Shown here: positions 1-7,830 of the stretch, one piece after another
Layout: each line of letters begins with the position of its first letter
Position numbering within the stretch: the stretch's first letter is position 1
Origin: an uncultured Spartobacteria bacterium
GTDB taxonomy: Bacteria > Verrucomicrobiota > Verrucomicrobiia > Chthoniobacterales > Chthoniobacteraceae
Length of the DNA: 41,232 nucleotides
Direction: 5' to 3'
NCBI GenBank assembly: GCA_903882875.1
Contig: CAIRYQ010000106.1
Location: forward strand, 1 to 41,232
Notes under the pieces: generated by a model
What the model saw: only the letters and a program-made list of their open reading frames with translations
Database searches by the model: none
What the model was told of the DNA's origin: nothing
Made by a program: the position numbers and the translations under genes

Positions 1-63
1 CGGCTCCAAAAGCTTCCATTCGGCATCGGTGAGATCACTGGGATAGGGTTCTTTGGTCGGCAT
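1..63 (-). CDS. IS5-family transposase, N-terminal 21 residues (cut by window edge)
   Basis: Reading the minus strand from the ATG at 63 gives MPTKEPYPSDLTDAEWKLLE followed by P. This is the typical start of IS5-type transposases, with the motif Y-P-S-D-L-T-D-A-E-W (DUF4096-like N-terminus). The rest lies outside the window, so whether the element is intact cannot be judged. The start fits the family exactly. It sits 75 bp inside a putative element end, which is normal spacing for an IS5-type transposase gene. Confidence 0.8.
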   Translation of the reverse strand, partial: MPTKEPYPSDLTDAEWKLLEP

Positions 64-138
64 CCCAAGCCTTCCACACTACCTCTCCAAAAAGTACAAG
101 GACTAAAATCACTGGAATGCAGCATTTTTTAGACAGTC
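1..138 (-). mobile_element. Right-hand end of an IS5-type insertion sequence
   Basis: The transposase start at 63 is preceded (minus strand) by a short leader ending at a sequence that reads GACTGTCTAAAAAATGC inward from 138. This resembles the terminal inverted repeats of IS5-group elements, which often begin G-A-[GC]-N-CTGTC-like and run into an A tract. The bases just outside contain CTTAG/CTAAG, similar to the short targets of this group. Only one end is visible, so the boundary is inferred and no target duplication can be checked. Confidence 0.5.
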
Positions 139-220
139 ACTAAGTCCGACAGTCTCTTCAGCACTGGGAAAAGGTCGAGGGAGCGGACAAAGTCCCGCCA
201 GGGACAGCAGGAGCGTTCTT

Positions 221-403
221 TCACTCAAGCTCCTTGAGCCGCCTCGCCTCGTTGATCTCCATCATTCCAAACTGCCGCTTCCAACGGTGGAAGCTCACCT
301 CCGAGATGTTGTGCGCCCGGCACACTTCATGGATCGCTTTGCCGCCATCCGCTTCCCGCAAAATGCGGGTCTTATCTTCGGTTGTGTATCGTTTGCCTTT
401 CAT
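221..403 (-). pseudogene. Truncated IS3-family OrfA (helix-turn-helix half)
   Basis: The minus strand from the ATG at 403 encodes 60 residues beginning MKGKRYTTEDKTRILREAD, with S-F-H-R-W-K-R-Q-F-G in the recognition helix and ending R-R-L-K-E-L-E. This is the N-terminal HTH of IS3-type OrfA proteins, which normally run about 90-100 residues and continue into a leucine-zipper stretch. Here a TGA stops the frame where the zipper should continue (L-E-E-x-N), and no OrfB (DDE integrase) follows. It is a relic. Its upstream side abuts the TpsB fragment at about 425-430, suggesting that gene was broken by this element. Confidence 0.7.
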
Positions 404-429
404 GGTCTGGGTTCTCTTTCGGTCCCCCA

Positions 430-761
430 AGCTATGCCACCCTCGGCTTGGACCGCGTGACGAAGCTGCCGCTCGGCTACTCATGGTCGCTCAGCGTGAA
501 AGCCAGCTCTCCGACGGCAACCTCCAATCCACCGAGCAGTTCCTCCTCGGTGGCCAGGTCACCGTGCGCGGCTACGACGAACTCGTCGCCTCCGGGGACC
601 AAGGTGTGCTGATGCGCAATGAAATCTACGCGCCCAGCTTCAGTGCCGGGCGATTGGTTGGCTGCAAGAAGGCGCAGGACCAATTCCAGTTTCTTGCCTT
701 CCGCGACATCGGCCTTCGGGACAAATCCCGCGCCCATGTCGGTGTGACGCTGAGCTATTGA
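430..761 (+). pseudogene. Fragment of a TpsB/FhaC-ShlB-type outer-membrane transporter
   Basis: Two overlapping plus-strand frames carry successive parts of the C-terminal beta-barrel of two-partner-secretion transporters (ShlB/FhaC/HecB family). Frame one (430 to about 495) reads SYATLGLDRVTKLPLGYSW. The next frame reads S-Q-L-S-D-G-N-L-Q-S-T-E-Q-F-L-L-G-G, then V-R-G-Y-D-E-L, G-D-Q-G-V-L-M-R-N-E, and ends at TGA 761. The L-G-G-x-x-x-V-R-G-Y motif is diagnostic. The frame change near 495-505 and the absence of a POTRA domain or signal peptide make it a dead fragment. No partner exoprotein gene is visible. Confidence 0.7.
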
Positions 762-802
762 GAAAGCTGAGGCGGCGACGGCCCGGTTAATTCGACCTCA
801 CA

Positions 803-1179
803 CTATGAAGGAGGCCGTGTCCGCAGTCGGCGGAGATTCCGAAGGCGCGCTTCAGGTGCTACTTTCCTTGCACGCGGGCAAAACCCGCGTCGTAGTCTCG
901 GTTGCTGGCGAAAAATGCGGCGAGATCCTCACGCACGGGTTCGGGCGGATTTTTGCAAGTGAGGAAGATAAGTGTCTCGCGGAGTATTACGCACGCCATG
1001 CATCTCGATGTCCGCGATCTTCGCGCGTGCTATTCGGAGATCAAAGCTAGGGCTTTCCTTTCTTACTTCGCGGGCGCGAGGTTCACGGTGACGTGTCCGC
1101 AGGGACAACGGAAGCCGCTGTTCGAGATGGCCGTCTTCACGAGGTGTCCATTGTTCGGGCGGTGTCGCGGGATTCCTAC
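803..1179 (-). pseudogene. comM: Heavily decayed comM/yifB (Mg-chelatase-like AAA+) remnant
   Basis: Three minus-strand pieces in different frames match consecutive parts of the ComM/YifB N-terminal region. About 1063-1179 reads V-G-I-P...LVKTAISNSGF, then G-H-V-T-V-N-L-A-P-A. About 1028-1063 reads R-K-E-S-P-S-F-D-L-R-I-A (family K-K-E-G-P-S-F-D-L-P-I-A). About 803-890 reads V-Q-G-K-stop-H-L-K-R-A-F-G-I-S-A-D-C-G-H-G-L-L (family V-x-G-Q-E-x-x-K-R-A-L-E-I-A-A-A-G-G-H-N-L-L). Order and strand agree, but there are at least two frame changes and an internal stop, the region between the second and third blocks is too short, and the AAA+ core is missing. A functional copy may exist elsewhere. Confidence 0.7.
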
Positions 1180-1252
1180 GGGATTGTCACGCAAGTCTAA
1201 GGGGTGGCACGCGGAGTGGTTAAGCTCTCGACTTTCATTGCATCCCACCCAA

Positions 1253-3196
1253 ATGAACGACCGACTCAAATGGATCCTCGCTGCGTGCATCGGCTCGGGC
1301 GGTTTTGCCGCGGGCTATTTTGCCGGGGGCCGGCAGGGCGGATCGGCGGGGAAATCCGCGCAGGGCGATGCGAACGGTGCGTCGGCACGCGTGGGATTTT
1401 CGGCGAGGTCGGGCGATGCGGCGGCGGCGGCGAATGGCAGTGCGGGGCAATTTGCCACGCTGGGCGACGCGACGGACAAGGAGACGAAATTTCTGAGCGC
1501 ATTCCGCGAACCGAACGATCTGAAACGCATACACGATCTCGTACAGGCGGCCGATGCGATGTCGCTCGACGAAATGCCTGCGCTCATCGCGCGCATCCGC
1601 GCGATGCCGCCAGACGCGCGCGAGACGCTGATGCCATACGCCATTTCGCGCTGGGCGCAGCTCGATCCGCGCGCGGCGGGCGACTATCTCGTCTCGCTCT
1701 CGGACAAGAACGGGCGCGACCGGGCGATGCGGTACGTGCTGATGGCCTTTGTGGATCAGAATGCGGACGCTGCGAAGGCATGGGCCACGTCACTGCCGCC
1801 GGGCTATCACCGCACGAGTGCGATCCAGAGCCTCATCTCCGCGATGGCAAAGCACGATCCGCAGAAGGCGTTTGCGATGATGCAGGATCTGCCCCCGGAC
1901 GTGCGCGGAAACATCAGCTACCAGAATGTGTTCGGCTCGTGGGCGCAGAATGATGCGCAGGGCGCGGCGGCGAAGGCGCTCGAACTGCCGAAGGGCGGGA
2001 ACCGCGACGGTGCGCTGCGTGCGGTCGCGGCGAACTGGGCGCAGAACAGCCCGCAGGATGCGTTCGCGTGGGCGAATAGTTTGCAGGAAAAGCCGCAGCA
2101 GATTGCAAACATGCAGACGGTGATGACGCAGTGGGCGTCGCTCGATGCGTCCGGCGCGCGCGCCGCGGCCCTCGCGCTGCCGTCGGGCGAGCTTCGGAAC
2201 ACGGCGGTGTCCACTTTGATCGGCCAGATCGCGGGGCGCAGCCCGGACGAGGCGAAGTCGCTGCTTGAGGAATTGCCCGAGGGCCAGGCGCGGAGCAGCG
2301 CGGCTTCCACCCTCGTGAATGCGCTCGCATTCACCGACCCGAAGGCGGCTGCGGAACTCGTCGCGGAACTGCCGATGGATCGGAGGAAGGGCGATGCCGT
2401 CAACAACGTGGCGATGCGGTATGCCCGCAGCGACAACACCGCGGCTCTCGCATGGGCCGAGTCGCTCCCGGCCGAGACGCGGAACTCCGCATTCACCGGC
2501 ATCGCCTACACATGGAGCCAGCAGGATCCAAAGGCGGCATTCGACTATTTCGCGAAGCACGAGCTGATGAGCGCGGACGGGTTCATGGTGAACCAGGCGC
2601 TGAGAAACTGGTCGCAGAGCGATTCCACCGAGGCGCTCGCGTGGGCACGCGCGCTGCCGGACGGGAAGCTGAAGGATCGCGCCCTTTCCACAGTGATCGT
2701 CTCGATCGGCGACAACGATCCGCGCGAGGCTGCGAAGATGATCCCGTCGCTGCCTGCGAGTTCGCAGGACGACGCGGCCGGGAACCTCGCGGCACGCTGG
2801 GCGAACAACGATCCCAATGCCGCCGCGCAGTGGGCCGCGGCGCTGCCCGAGGGCGAAGCGCGCAGCAAGGCGTCGCGCAACATCGTCGCGACATGGGCGG
2901 AGCGGGACATCGCGAAGACAGCGGCGTGGATCGAAAAACTCCCCGCGGGAATTTCGCGCGACGGCGCCGTTCTGGAATTCACACGGCAGGTCACGGACAA
3001 GGATCCCGCCGGGGCCGCCGCATGGGCCGGGACGATCTACGACCCGGCGCAGCGCGAGGGCGCGATGGAGCGCATCTACAAGCACTGGGCGCGCACGGAT
3101 CAGCAGGGCGCGATGAATTTCATCGCCAACTCGCCGGTCGTCTCCGACGCGTTGAAGCAGCGCATCCTCGCGCCGCCGCCGGCACCGACTCAGTAG
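1253..3196 (+). CDS. Secreted/anchored protein built of WA...DP...LP helical repeats
   Basis: This is a 647-residue protein of unknown function. The ATG at 1253 is chosen because it begins the only plausible export signal (K-W-I-L-A-A-C-I-G-S-G-G-F-A-A-G-Y-F-A-G-G, about residues 5-25). An Ala/Gly-rich linker follows to about residue 75. The remainder is about a dozen degenerate repeats of roughly 30 residues with the pattern W-A-x-x-[DN]-P-x-x-A-x-x-W-A-x-x-L-P-x-G-x-x-R-x-x-A. This suggests a helical-hairpin solenoid like TPR or HEAT. Repeat proteins of this style are common in Verrucomicrobiota, so a periplasmic protein-interaction role is inferred. It ends A-P-P-P-A-P-T-Q. There is no clear Shine-Dalgarno sequence. 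Confidence 0.7.
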   Translation: MNDRLKWILAACIGSGGFAAGYFAGGRQGGSAGKSAQGDANGASARVGFSARSGDAAAAANGSAGQFATLGDATDKETKFLSAFREPNDLKRIHDLVQAADAMSLDEMPALIARIRAMPPDARETLMPYAISRWAQLDPRAAGDYLVSLSDKNGRDRAMRYVLMAFVDQNADAAKAWATSLPPGYHRTSAIQSLISAMAKHDPQKAFAMMQDLPPDVRGNISYQNVFGSWAQNDAQGAAAKALELPKGGNRDGALRAVAANWAQNSPQDAFAWANSLQEKPQQIANMQTVMTQWASLDASGARAAALALPSGELRNTAVSTLIGQIAGRSPDEAKSLLEELPEGQARSSAASTLVNALAFTDPKAAAELVAELPMDRRKGDAVNNVAMRYARSDNTAALAWAESLPAETRNSAFTGIAYTWSQQDPKAAFDYFAKHELMSADGFMVNQALRNWSQSDSTEALAWARALPDGKLKDRALSTVIVSIGDNDPREAAKMIPSLPASSQDDAAGNLAARWANNDPNAAAQWAAALPEGEARSKASRNIVATWAERDIAKTAAWIEKLPAGISRDGAVLEFTRQVTDKDPAGAAAWAGTIYDPAQREGAMERIYKHWARTDQQGAMNFIANSPVVSDALKQRILAPPPAPTQ

Positions 3197-3246
3197 GCGG
3201 GTGGGAGGACTTGCTTCGGAAAAATCCGCGGGCAGGATTGCGCCCG

Positions 3247-3795
3247 ATGGCCAGCTATTCCGATTTCATTGACCGCCTGCTGCTGCATCCCGACCTGCTC
3301 AAAAAGCTCACCCCGTCCGAGCCGCTGAGCTGGGAGTGGCCCGCAAAAATCCGCGACGCCGCCGACGGTGTGATCAGCGGCGGAAAAGAAATCGCGGACG
3401 CGAAAACTTTCGCGCTCGTCCGCGGTGCGCTGCTCTGCGCGGCGGATGCGCTCGACGCGGCGCACCGCATTTTCCAGGATGACCCGAGCGACCTTGGCAG
3501 CTACTGGCACGGCGTGATGCACCGGCGGGAGGGCGACTTTGACAATGCGCGATATTGGTTCCGCCGCGCGGGCCGTCTGCCGATCTTCAGCAGGATGCAC
3601 GAGACTGCCGCACCGGTCTCCGCAACGATGGCGAAGCAGCCGACATGGGACGCCTACGTCCTCACCGGCATGTGCGAGCAGGCGAAATTCGGCGACCACG
3701 GAGCCGCGCCCGAGTGTGTGATCCTGCAACGCGTGGAATTCGATGAGTTACTCGCTTACTGCTGGCGCACGGGAGTCCGACAGATGGGGTCGTAG
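3247..3795 (+). CDS. Conserved hypothetical protein with YWH-HRREGDF-NARYWFRR motif
   Basis: A 182-residue soluble protein starts at the ATG at 3247, 51 bp after the preceding gene. Its clearest feature is Y-W-H-G-V-M-H-R-R-E-G-D-F-D-N-A-R-Y-W-F around residues 83-102, a signature of an uncharacterised family seen in Verrucomicrobia and Acidobacteria in which the helical pattern recalls a single TPR-like hairpin. No signal peptide, metal site or catalytic motif is recognised. Translation is supported by the high G+C third positions shared with its neighbours. The function is unknown. Confidence 0.65.
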   Translation: MASYSDFIDRLLLHPDLLKKLTPSEPLSWEWPAKIRDAADGVISGGKEIADAKTFALVRGALLCAADALDAAHRIFQDDPSDLGSYWHGVMHRREGDFDNARYWFRRAGRLPIFSRMHETAAPVSATMAKQPTWDAYVLTGMCEQAKFGDHGAAPECVILQRVEFDELLAYCWRTGVRQMGS

Positions 3796-4040
3796 CGGCC
3801 CTTGGCTCTGGCACGGCGAACGCCAGGCGCAATGGGCTGGCACAATATTTTTCAGAGCAGAGCCGTTCACCGCAGGTGGTGCGAATGGCTCCATGTGCAT
3901 CATTTTTGCCACTCTCGGAACCTCTTGTTTGGCAAGTCCATGCCACACTGGATGGAGTCGGAAGAAAAATTTTATCTCCAGTTGAACAAATTCCGCATAT
4001 CCTGCGTCTCAGCTTGTAGAAAATCATCTTGCATCTGCGG

Positions 4041-4058
4041 TTGGCACGCCTGCTGCTA
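4041..4058 (+). promoter_or_regulatory. Candidate sigma-54 (-24/-12) promoter
   Basis: The sequence TTGGCACGCCTGCTGCTA carries TGGCACG, then four bases, then CTGCT. The GG (4043-4044) and GC (4055-4056) are separated by exactly ten bases. This matches the RpoN consensus TGGCACG-N4-TTGCW at all but one position. It ends about 43 bp before the ATG at 4101. The rest of the 305-bp gap from 3796 is A+T-richer than its surroundings and shows nothing else recognised; an upstream activator site was not identified. Confidence 0.5.
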
Positions 4059-4100
4059 AGTGATTCTCGAACCAACAGAAAAACCGCTCCAATCCCAGTC

Positions 4101-4280
4101 ATGAAGACCTCGTTTAAAACCAGCCGCCGCCAAAACCTGACCCTCGGTGACCTCGTCCTCGCAGTCGGCAGCGTCAGCCGGAACACGAACGAAATCGCCG
4201 CCGCCGTGGCTGATTTGCTCGAAAGCGGTCGCGTTCGCCTGACGAACAACGGTCGCGCCATCCGCGCACACGTCGCGTAA
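4101..4280 (+). CDS. Small protein, first of a tandem pair (TLGDLxLAV family)
   Basis: A 59-residue protein starts MKTSFKTSRRQNLTLGDLV. The core T-L-G-D-L-V-L-A-V-x-x-x-S-R-N-x-x-E, then A-A-V-x-D-L-L-E-x-G-R-V-R-L looks like a short helix-turn-helix or winged-helix module ending in a beta strand with Arg-rich ends. It is about half identical to the next gene, with similar length and motif order, so the two arose by tandem duplication. No signal peptide or cysteines are present. A DNA- or RNA-binding role is only a guess from fold-like pattern and charge. It lies just downstream of a sigma-54-like promoter. Confidence 0.7.
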   Translation: MKTSFKTSRRQNLTLGDLVLAVGSVSRNTNEIAAAVADLLESGRVRLTNNGRAIRAHVA

Positions 4281-4325
4281 GGCCCGCACAATTTCCCCGA
4301 CCCAACACCCCAAGAATCCATCCCC

Positions 4326-4502
4326 ATGAAAAAGCCCCTCAAAATCGCACACCGCAACTTCACCCTCGGCGACCTCATCCTCGCCGTGAGCAACCAGAGC
4401 CGCAACAGCAGCGAGACCCTCGCCGCCGTCACCGACCTGCTCGAAACCGGCCGCGTGCGACTTCAGGCAGGCAGCCGCTCGTTTCGCGCCCGCGTCATCT
4501 GA
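4326..4502 (+). CDS. Small protein, second of the tandem pair
   Basis: This 58-residue reading frame begins M-K-K-P-L-K-I-A-H-R-N-F-T-L-G-D-L-I-L-A-V and continues with S-R-N-S-S-E and D-L-L-E-T-G-R-V-R-L. The match with the preceding small protein runs along its whole length, with only a one-residue gap near position 11. That conservation in a duplicate argues that both are translated. The gap between the two genes is 45 bp with no promoter-like motif, so they probably share a transcript that ends at the terminator at 4571. The function is unknown. Confidence 0.7.
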   Translation: MKKPLKIAHRNFTLGDLILAVSNQSRNSSETLAAVTDLLETGRVRLQAGSRSFRARVI

Positions 4503-4570
4503 CGTTGCAAATTCCCGCGCCCCTCCTCGCGCACGGTGATTTTTTCAGAACGAGGTTCACACTTTCCAAG

Positions 4571-4613
4571 ACCCCGTCGCGTCCCACACCGGGCACGGCG
4601 GGGTAAGTTTTTT
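4571..4613 (+). terminator. Intrinsic terminator after the small-protein pair
   Basis: The arms ACCCCGTCG (4571-4579) and CGGCGGGGT (4596-4604) pair over nine positions including one G-U. The loop can pair further (CCC with GGG). AAG and six T residues follow, up to 4613. This is a textbook rho-independent terminator on the plus strand, 68 bp after the second small gene, and it isolates that unit from leuA. Confidence 0.75.
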
Positions 4614-4992
4614 CAGGCGAAGTGCGGAGACAAATATCCGCGACCGCCGCAATGCCCCTTCGGAAGCCGTGCAATCACGGCCTGAGTGCTTTGATGATTT
4701 TAGGCGAAGTGCGTTCCGTGCTCCTGTTCTCGCATATTGGGCGGCGCATGCGGGCATCAAGGCCCGAACGCACCAAACCGCCCTTGCCATCCATGACGCG
4801 CCTGCTTTCATCCCGCTGTGATTTTTCCGCACACACTCCGACTTACGCCGCTCTCCGGCAACTGAGCGGATGCCCCGATTTTCCGGCGCACCATGCCGGA
4901 GGGCTGTTTGCGTGATTCGGCTGGCATTTCCACCGGGCGGCGGAAATGAACGGCCCCCTTCCCTTCCGCCGCCTGCGAAAAATTTCACATCC
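4614..4992 (+). other. Upstream region of leuA, no gene recognised
   Basis: About 380 bp separate the terminator from leuA. The 12-mer AGGCGAAGTGCG occurs twice as a direct repeat (4615-4626 and 4702-4713), 87 bp apart, and could be a protein-binding site. No leucine-codon leader peptide, T-box or riboswitch was recognised. Open frames across it on both strands have no family resemblance and look like high-G+C chance frames. Confidence 0.35.
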
Positions 4993-6657
4993 ATGCTTTC
5001 CAATCCTTCCTCGAAATATCGCGCGTATCCGCCGATTCACCTGCCCACTCGGCAGTGGCCTTCGCGAACGCTGAAAAAGCCGCCGATCTGGTGCTCCGTG
5101 GATCTCCGCGACGGCAACCAGGCGCTCGCGGTGCCGATGAATGTCGCACAAAAACTGGAACTCTTTCACGCACTCGTGAAATGCGGCTTCAAGGAAATCG
5201 AGATCGGTTTTCCCGCGGCGTCGAACACGGAGTTTGCGTTCAACCGCACGCTCATCGAGCGCGGCCACATCCCGGATGACGTGACGGTGCAGGTGCTCGT
5301 GCAGGCGCGCGAGGATCTCATCGAGCGCACATTCGAGTCGCTCGTCGGCGCGAAGAAGGTGATCGTCCATCTCTACAATTCCACCTCGCCCGCGCAGCGC
5401 CGCGTGGTCTTTGGAAAATCGAAGGACGAAATCCGCGACATCGCCATCCGCGGCGCGCAGTGGATCCGGGATCGCATTCCGCGTCTCGCAAAAGGCGGCA
5501 CCGACGTGCGGCTGCAATATTCACCCGAGAGCTTCAGCGCGACGGAGGTGGAATTTGCGAAGGAAATCTCCGAGGCCGTGATGGACGTGTGGCAGCCCAC
5601 GCCGCAGCGCCCGATGATTCTGAACCTGCCCGACACCGTCGAGGTCGCGATGCCGAACGTGTACGCCGATCAGATCGAGTGGATGTGTTCAAACATCCGC
5701 AACCGCGATTCGCTCATCGTCTCGCTGCACACGCACAACGACCGCGGCACCGGCATCGCCGCGACGGAACTCGGCCTGCTCGCCGGCGCGGATCGCGTCG
5801 AGGGCACGCTCTTCGGAAATGGCGAGCGCACGGGCAACCTCGACATCGTCGCCGTCGCGATGAACTGCTACATGCACGGCCTCGCGCCGGGCCTCGACTT
5901 TTCCGACCTCAATGCGCTGCGCGAAATCTACGAGCGATGCACGGGCATGACTGTTCCCGCACGGCATCCTTACTCGGGCGAACTGGTGTTCACGGCGTTC
6001 AGCGGATCGCACCAGGATGCGATCAAAAAGGGGCTCACCGAGTGGGAACGGCACCGTCACGGCGAGCCGTGGGACGTGCCGTATCTCACGATCGATCCGA
6101 CGGACATCGGCCGCGAATACCGCGAGGTGATCCGCGTGAATTCGCAGAGCGGAAAAGGCGGCGTGGCGTATCTGCTGGAGAGCGAATTCGGCATCGAACT
6201 GCCGAAGGACATGCAGCGCGAATTCGGCCCGCTCGCGAACGACGCCGTGGACGCGCTCGGCCGCGAAGTGACCGCCGCGGAACTGAAGGGAATGTTCTGG
6301 CGCGAATACATCGAACGCACCGAGCCGTGGGCGCTGGAGCATTTCCACGCCGACGGAAGCGCGGGCATTTTCCGCTGCCGAGCGACGGTCGTGCGCGACG
6401 GCGACCGGCACAATCTCGTCGGCGAGGGCAACGGCCCCATCGCCGCATTCGTCCACGCGCTCGGCGGTGCAGGCGCGCCGAAGTTCGAGGTCGCAAATTA
6501 CCGAGAGCAATCGCTCAGCAGCGGCACCGAAGCGAGCGCGCTCGCATTCATGCAGATCAAGCTCGCCGATGGCCGCACGCAATGGGGCGCAGGCGTGGAC
6601 ACGAACGTCGAGCTAGCCGCGATCAAGGCCGTGCTCAGCGCGGTGAACCGCGCGTAA
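4993..6657 (+). CDS. leuA: 2-isopropylmalate synthase (LeuA2-type)
   Basis: This enzyme condenses acetyl-CoA with 2-oxoisovalerate, the committed step of leucine synthesis. The 554-residue length and the N-terminus (SSKYRAYPPIHLPTRQWPS) fit the longer LeuA type found in fungi and actinobacteria. The catalytic HMGL-like TIM barrel shows S-V-D-L-R-D-G-N-Q-A-L (35-45, metal Asp and Arg), S-L-H-T-H-N-D-R-G (244-252, metal histidines 246 and 248) and E-G-T-L-F-G-N-G-E-R-T-G-N (270-282). The C-terminal about 120 residues form the LeuA dimer/allosteric domain, so leucine feedback inhibition is expected from the family. The ATG at 4993 is chosen because homology begins there. No other leu genes are adjacent. 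Confidence 0.95.
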   Translation: MLSNPSSKYRAYPPIHLPTRQWPSRTLKKPPIWCSVDLRDGNQALAVPMNVAQKLELFHALVKCGFKEIEIGFPAASNTEFAFNRTLIERGHIPDDVTVQVLVQAREDLIERTFESLVGAKKVIVHLYNSTSPAQRRVVFGKSKDEIRDIAIRGAQWIRDRIPRLAKGGTDVRLQYSPESFSATEVEFAKEISEAVMDVWQPTPQRPMILNLPDTVEVAMPNVYADQIEWMCSNIRNRDSLIVSLHTHNDRGTGIAATELGLLAGADRVEGTLFGNGERTGNLDIVAVAMNCYMHGLAPGLDFSDLNALREIYERCTGMTVPARHPYSGELVFTAFSGSHQDAIKKGLTEWERHRHGEPWDVPYLTIDPTDIGREYREVIRVNSQSGKGGVAYLLESEFGIELPKDMQREFGPLANDAVDALGREVTAAELKGMFWREYIERTEPWALEHFHADGSAGIFRCRATVVRDGDRHNLVGEGNGPIAAFVHALGGAGAPKFEVANYREQSLSSGTEASALAFMQIKLADGRTQWGAGVDTNVELAAIKAVLSAVNRA

Positions 6658-6680
6658 GCACAGGGTTGCAAACCGGTGCT
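6657..6680 (+). other. Stem-loop just after leuA
   Basis: AGCAC (6657-6661) pairs with GTGCT (6676-6680), and GGTT with AACC inside, around a GCA loop. There is no T tract after it, so termination would have to be rho-dependent or the hairpin may protect the leuA 3' end. Confidence 0.3.
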
Positions 6681-6789
6681 CTGCCACTTCACCCGCGCAC
6701 TTCTGATGCGATTGCCCCGCTGCCGGGAGTTGGACATTGAAAACCAGATGCAGGACGCCCGATACTGCACATCCGTCCGCCGAGCCGTC

Positions 6790-7830
6790 ATGAAATTCAT
6801 CCGCGTCCTCCTTCTTTTGCTCGCAGTCCTTGCCCTTCCGCTCACCACGTTCGCCGCAGAAAAGCGTGAGGTGCTGAATCTTTTCTGCTGGTCGGAATAT
6901 GTGCCGCAGCCGGTCATCGAGGCGTTCACGAAGGAGACTGGCATCAAGGTCAACGTGGAGAACTACGACTCGAACGAGAAGATGCTCGCGAAGCTCCTCG
7001 CTGGCGGTGCGAAGTATGATCTCATCCAGCCGAGCGAGTATGTCGTGGAGTCGCTCATCAAGCAGGGCCAGCTCGAGGAACTGAACCGTGCGAGCCTGCC
7101 GAATTTCAAAAACCTCGACGCGAAGTTCACGGACATGGCGCACGATCCCGGCAACAAATTCAGCGTGCCGTGGATGGCCGGCTCGGTGGGCATCGTGGTG
7201 AATACGGAGAAAATCAAAGACGAGGTCACGGGCTACGCGGATGTGTTCAGCGGGAAATACCGGCGGCGCATCGTCGTCCTCGACGACAACCGCGAGATCG
7301 TCTCATGGGCGCTCGCGACGCTCGGCATTCCGATCAACGACATCAGCAAGGACACGCTCGCGAAGGCGCGGCCCGTCGTGAAAGGCTGGCTGCCGCAGAT
7401 CAAGGCGTTCGACTCCGACAGCCCGAAGACGAAATTTCTCAAGGGCGATGTGGACATCGGCATCGTGTGGAGCGGCGAGGCGGCGCTGCTCTGGCGCGAG
7501 ACGAAAGGCAGCGGGAAATTCAGGTTCGTGCTGCCGAAGGAGGGCGCGCACATGTTTGTGGACAGCCTTTGCATCCCGAAGGGTGCGGCGCACCGCGAGG
7601 CTGCGGAGAAATTCATCAACCATATTTTGAAACCGGAGATCAGCGCGCTCATCTCGAAGGATTTCCCGTACACAAATCCGAACACCGCCGCGCGTGCGCT
7701 GCTCGCTGCGGAGGAACTCGGAAATCCCGCGAGCTATCCGCCCGGCGCGACGAAGCTCGACATCTTCAAGGACATCGGAAAAACCGCGCGCGAGATTGAT
7801 CGCATGATGACCGATCTCCGCAGCCGCTGA
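6790..7830 (+). CDS. potD: Polyamine ABC transporter, periplasmic binding protein
   Basis: This 346-residue PotD/PotF-type binding protein starts with a clear signal peptide (K-F-I-R-V-L-L-L-L-L-A-V-L-A-L-P..T-F-A-A, cleavage near residue 22). Family motifs are N-L-F-C-W-S-E-Y-V-P, Y-D-S-N-E-K-M-L-A-K-L and Y-D-L-I-Q-P-S-E-Y-V. It would capture spermidine or putrescine (or a related amine) and deliver it to the permeases encoded next. The ATG at 6790 gives the signal peptide; upstream in-frame codons do not look coding. The stop codon is directly followed by the ATG of the next gene. Which amine it binds cannot be read from sequence. Confidence 0.9.
   Translation: MKFIRVLLLLLAVLALPLTTFAAEKREVLNLFCWSEYVPQPVIEAFTKETGIKVNVENYDSNEKMLAKLLAGGAKYDLIQPSEYVVESLIKQGQLEELNRASLPNFKNLDAKFTDMAHDPGNKFSVPWMAGSVGIVVNTEKIKDEVTGYADVFSGKYRRRIVVLDDNREIVSWALATLGIPINDISKDTLAKARPVVKGWLPQIKAFDSDSPKTKFLKGDVDIGIVWSGEAALLWRETKGSGKFRFVLPKEGAHMFVDSLCIPKGAAHREAAEKFINHILKPEISALISKDFPYTNPNTAARALLAAEELGNPASYPPGATKLDIFKDIGKTAREIDRMMTDLRSR

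Noticed and set aside
805-1050. Plus-strand 81-codon frame that looks fairly protein-like
   Set aside because: The opposite strand carries ComM-derived segments over the same bases, which explains the composition; no independent support for the plus frame.
4557-5003. Minus-strand frame of 148 codons upstream of leuA
   Set aside because: No family resemblance; it runs through a strong plus-strand terminator and the leuA start.
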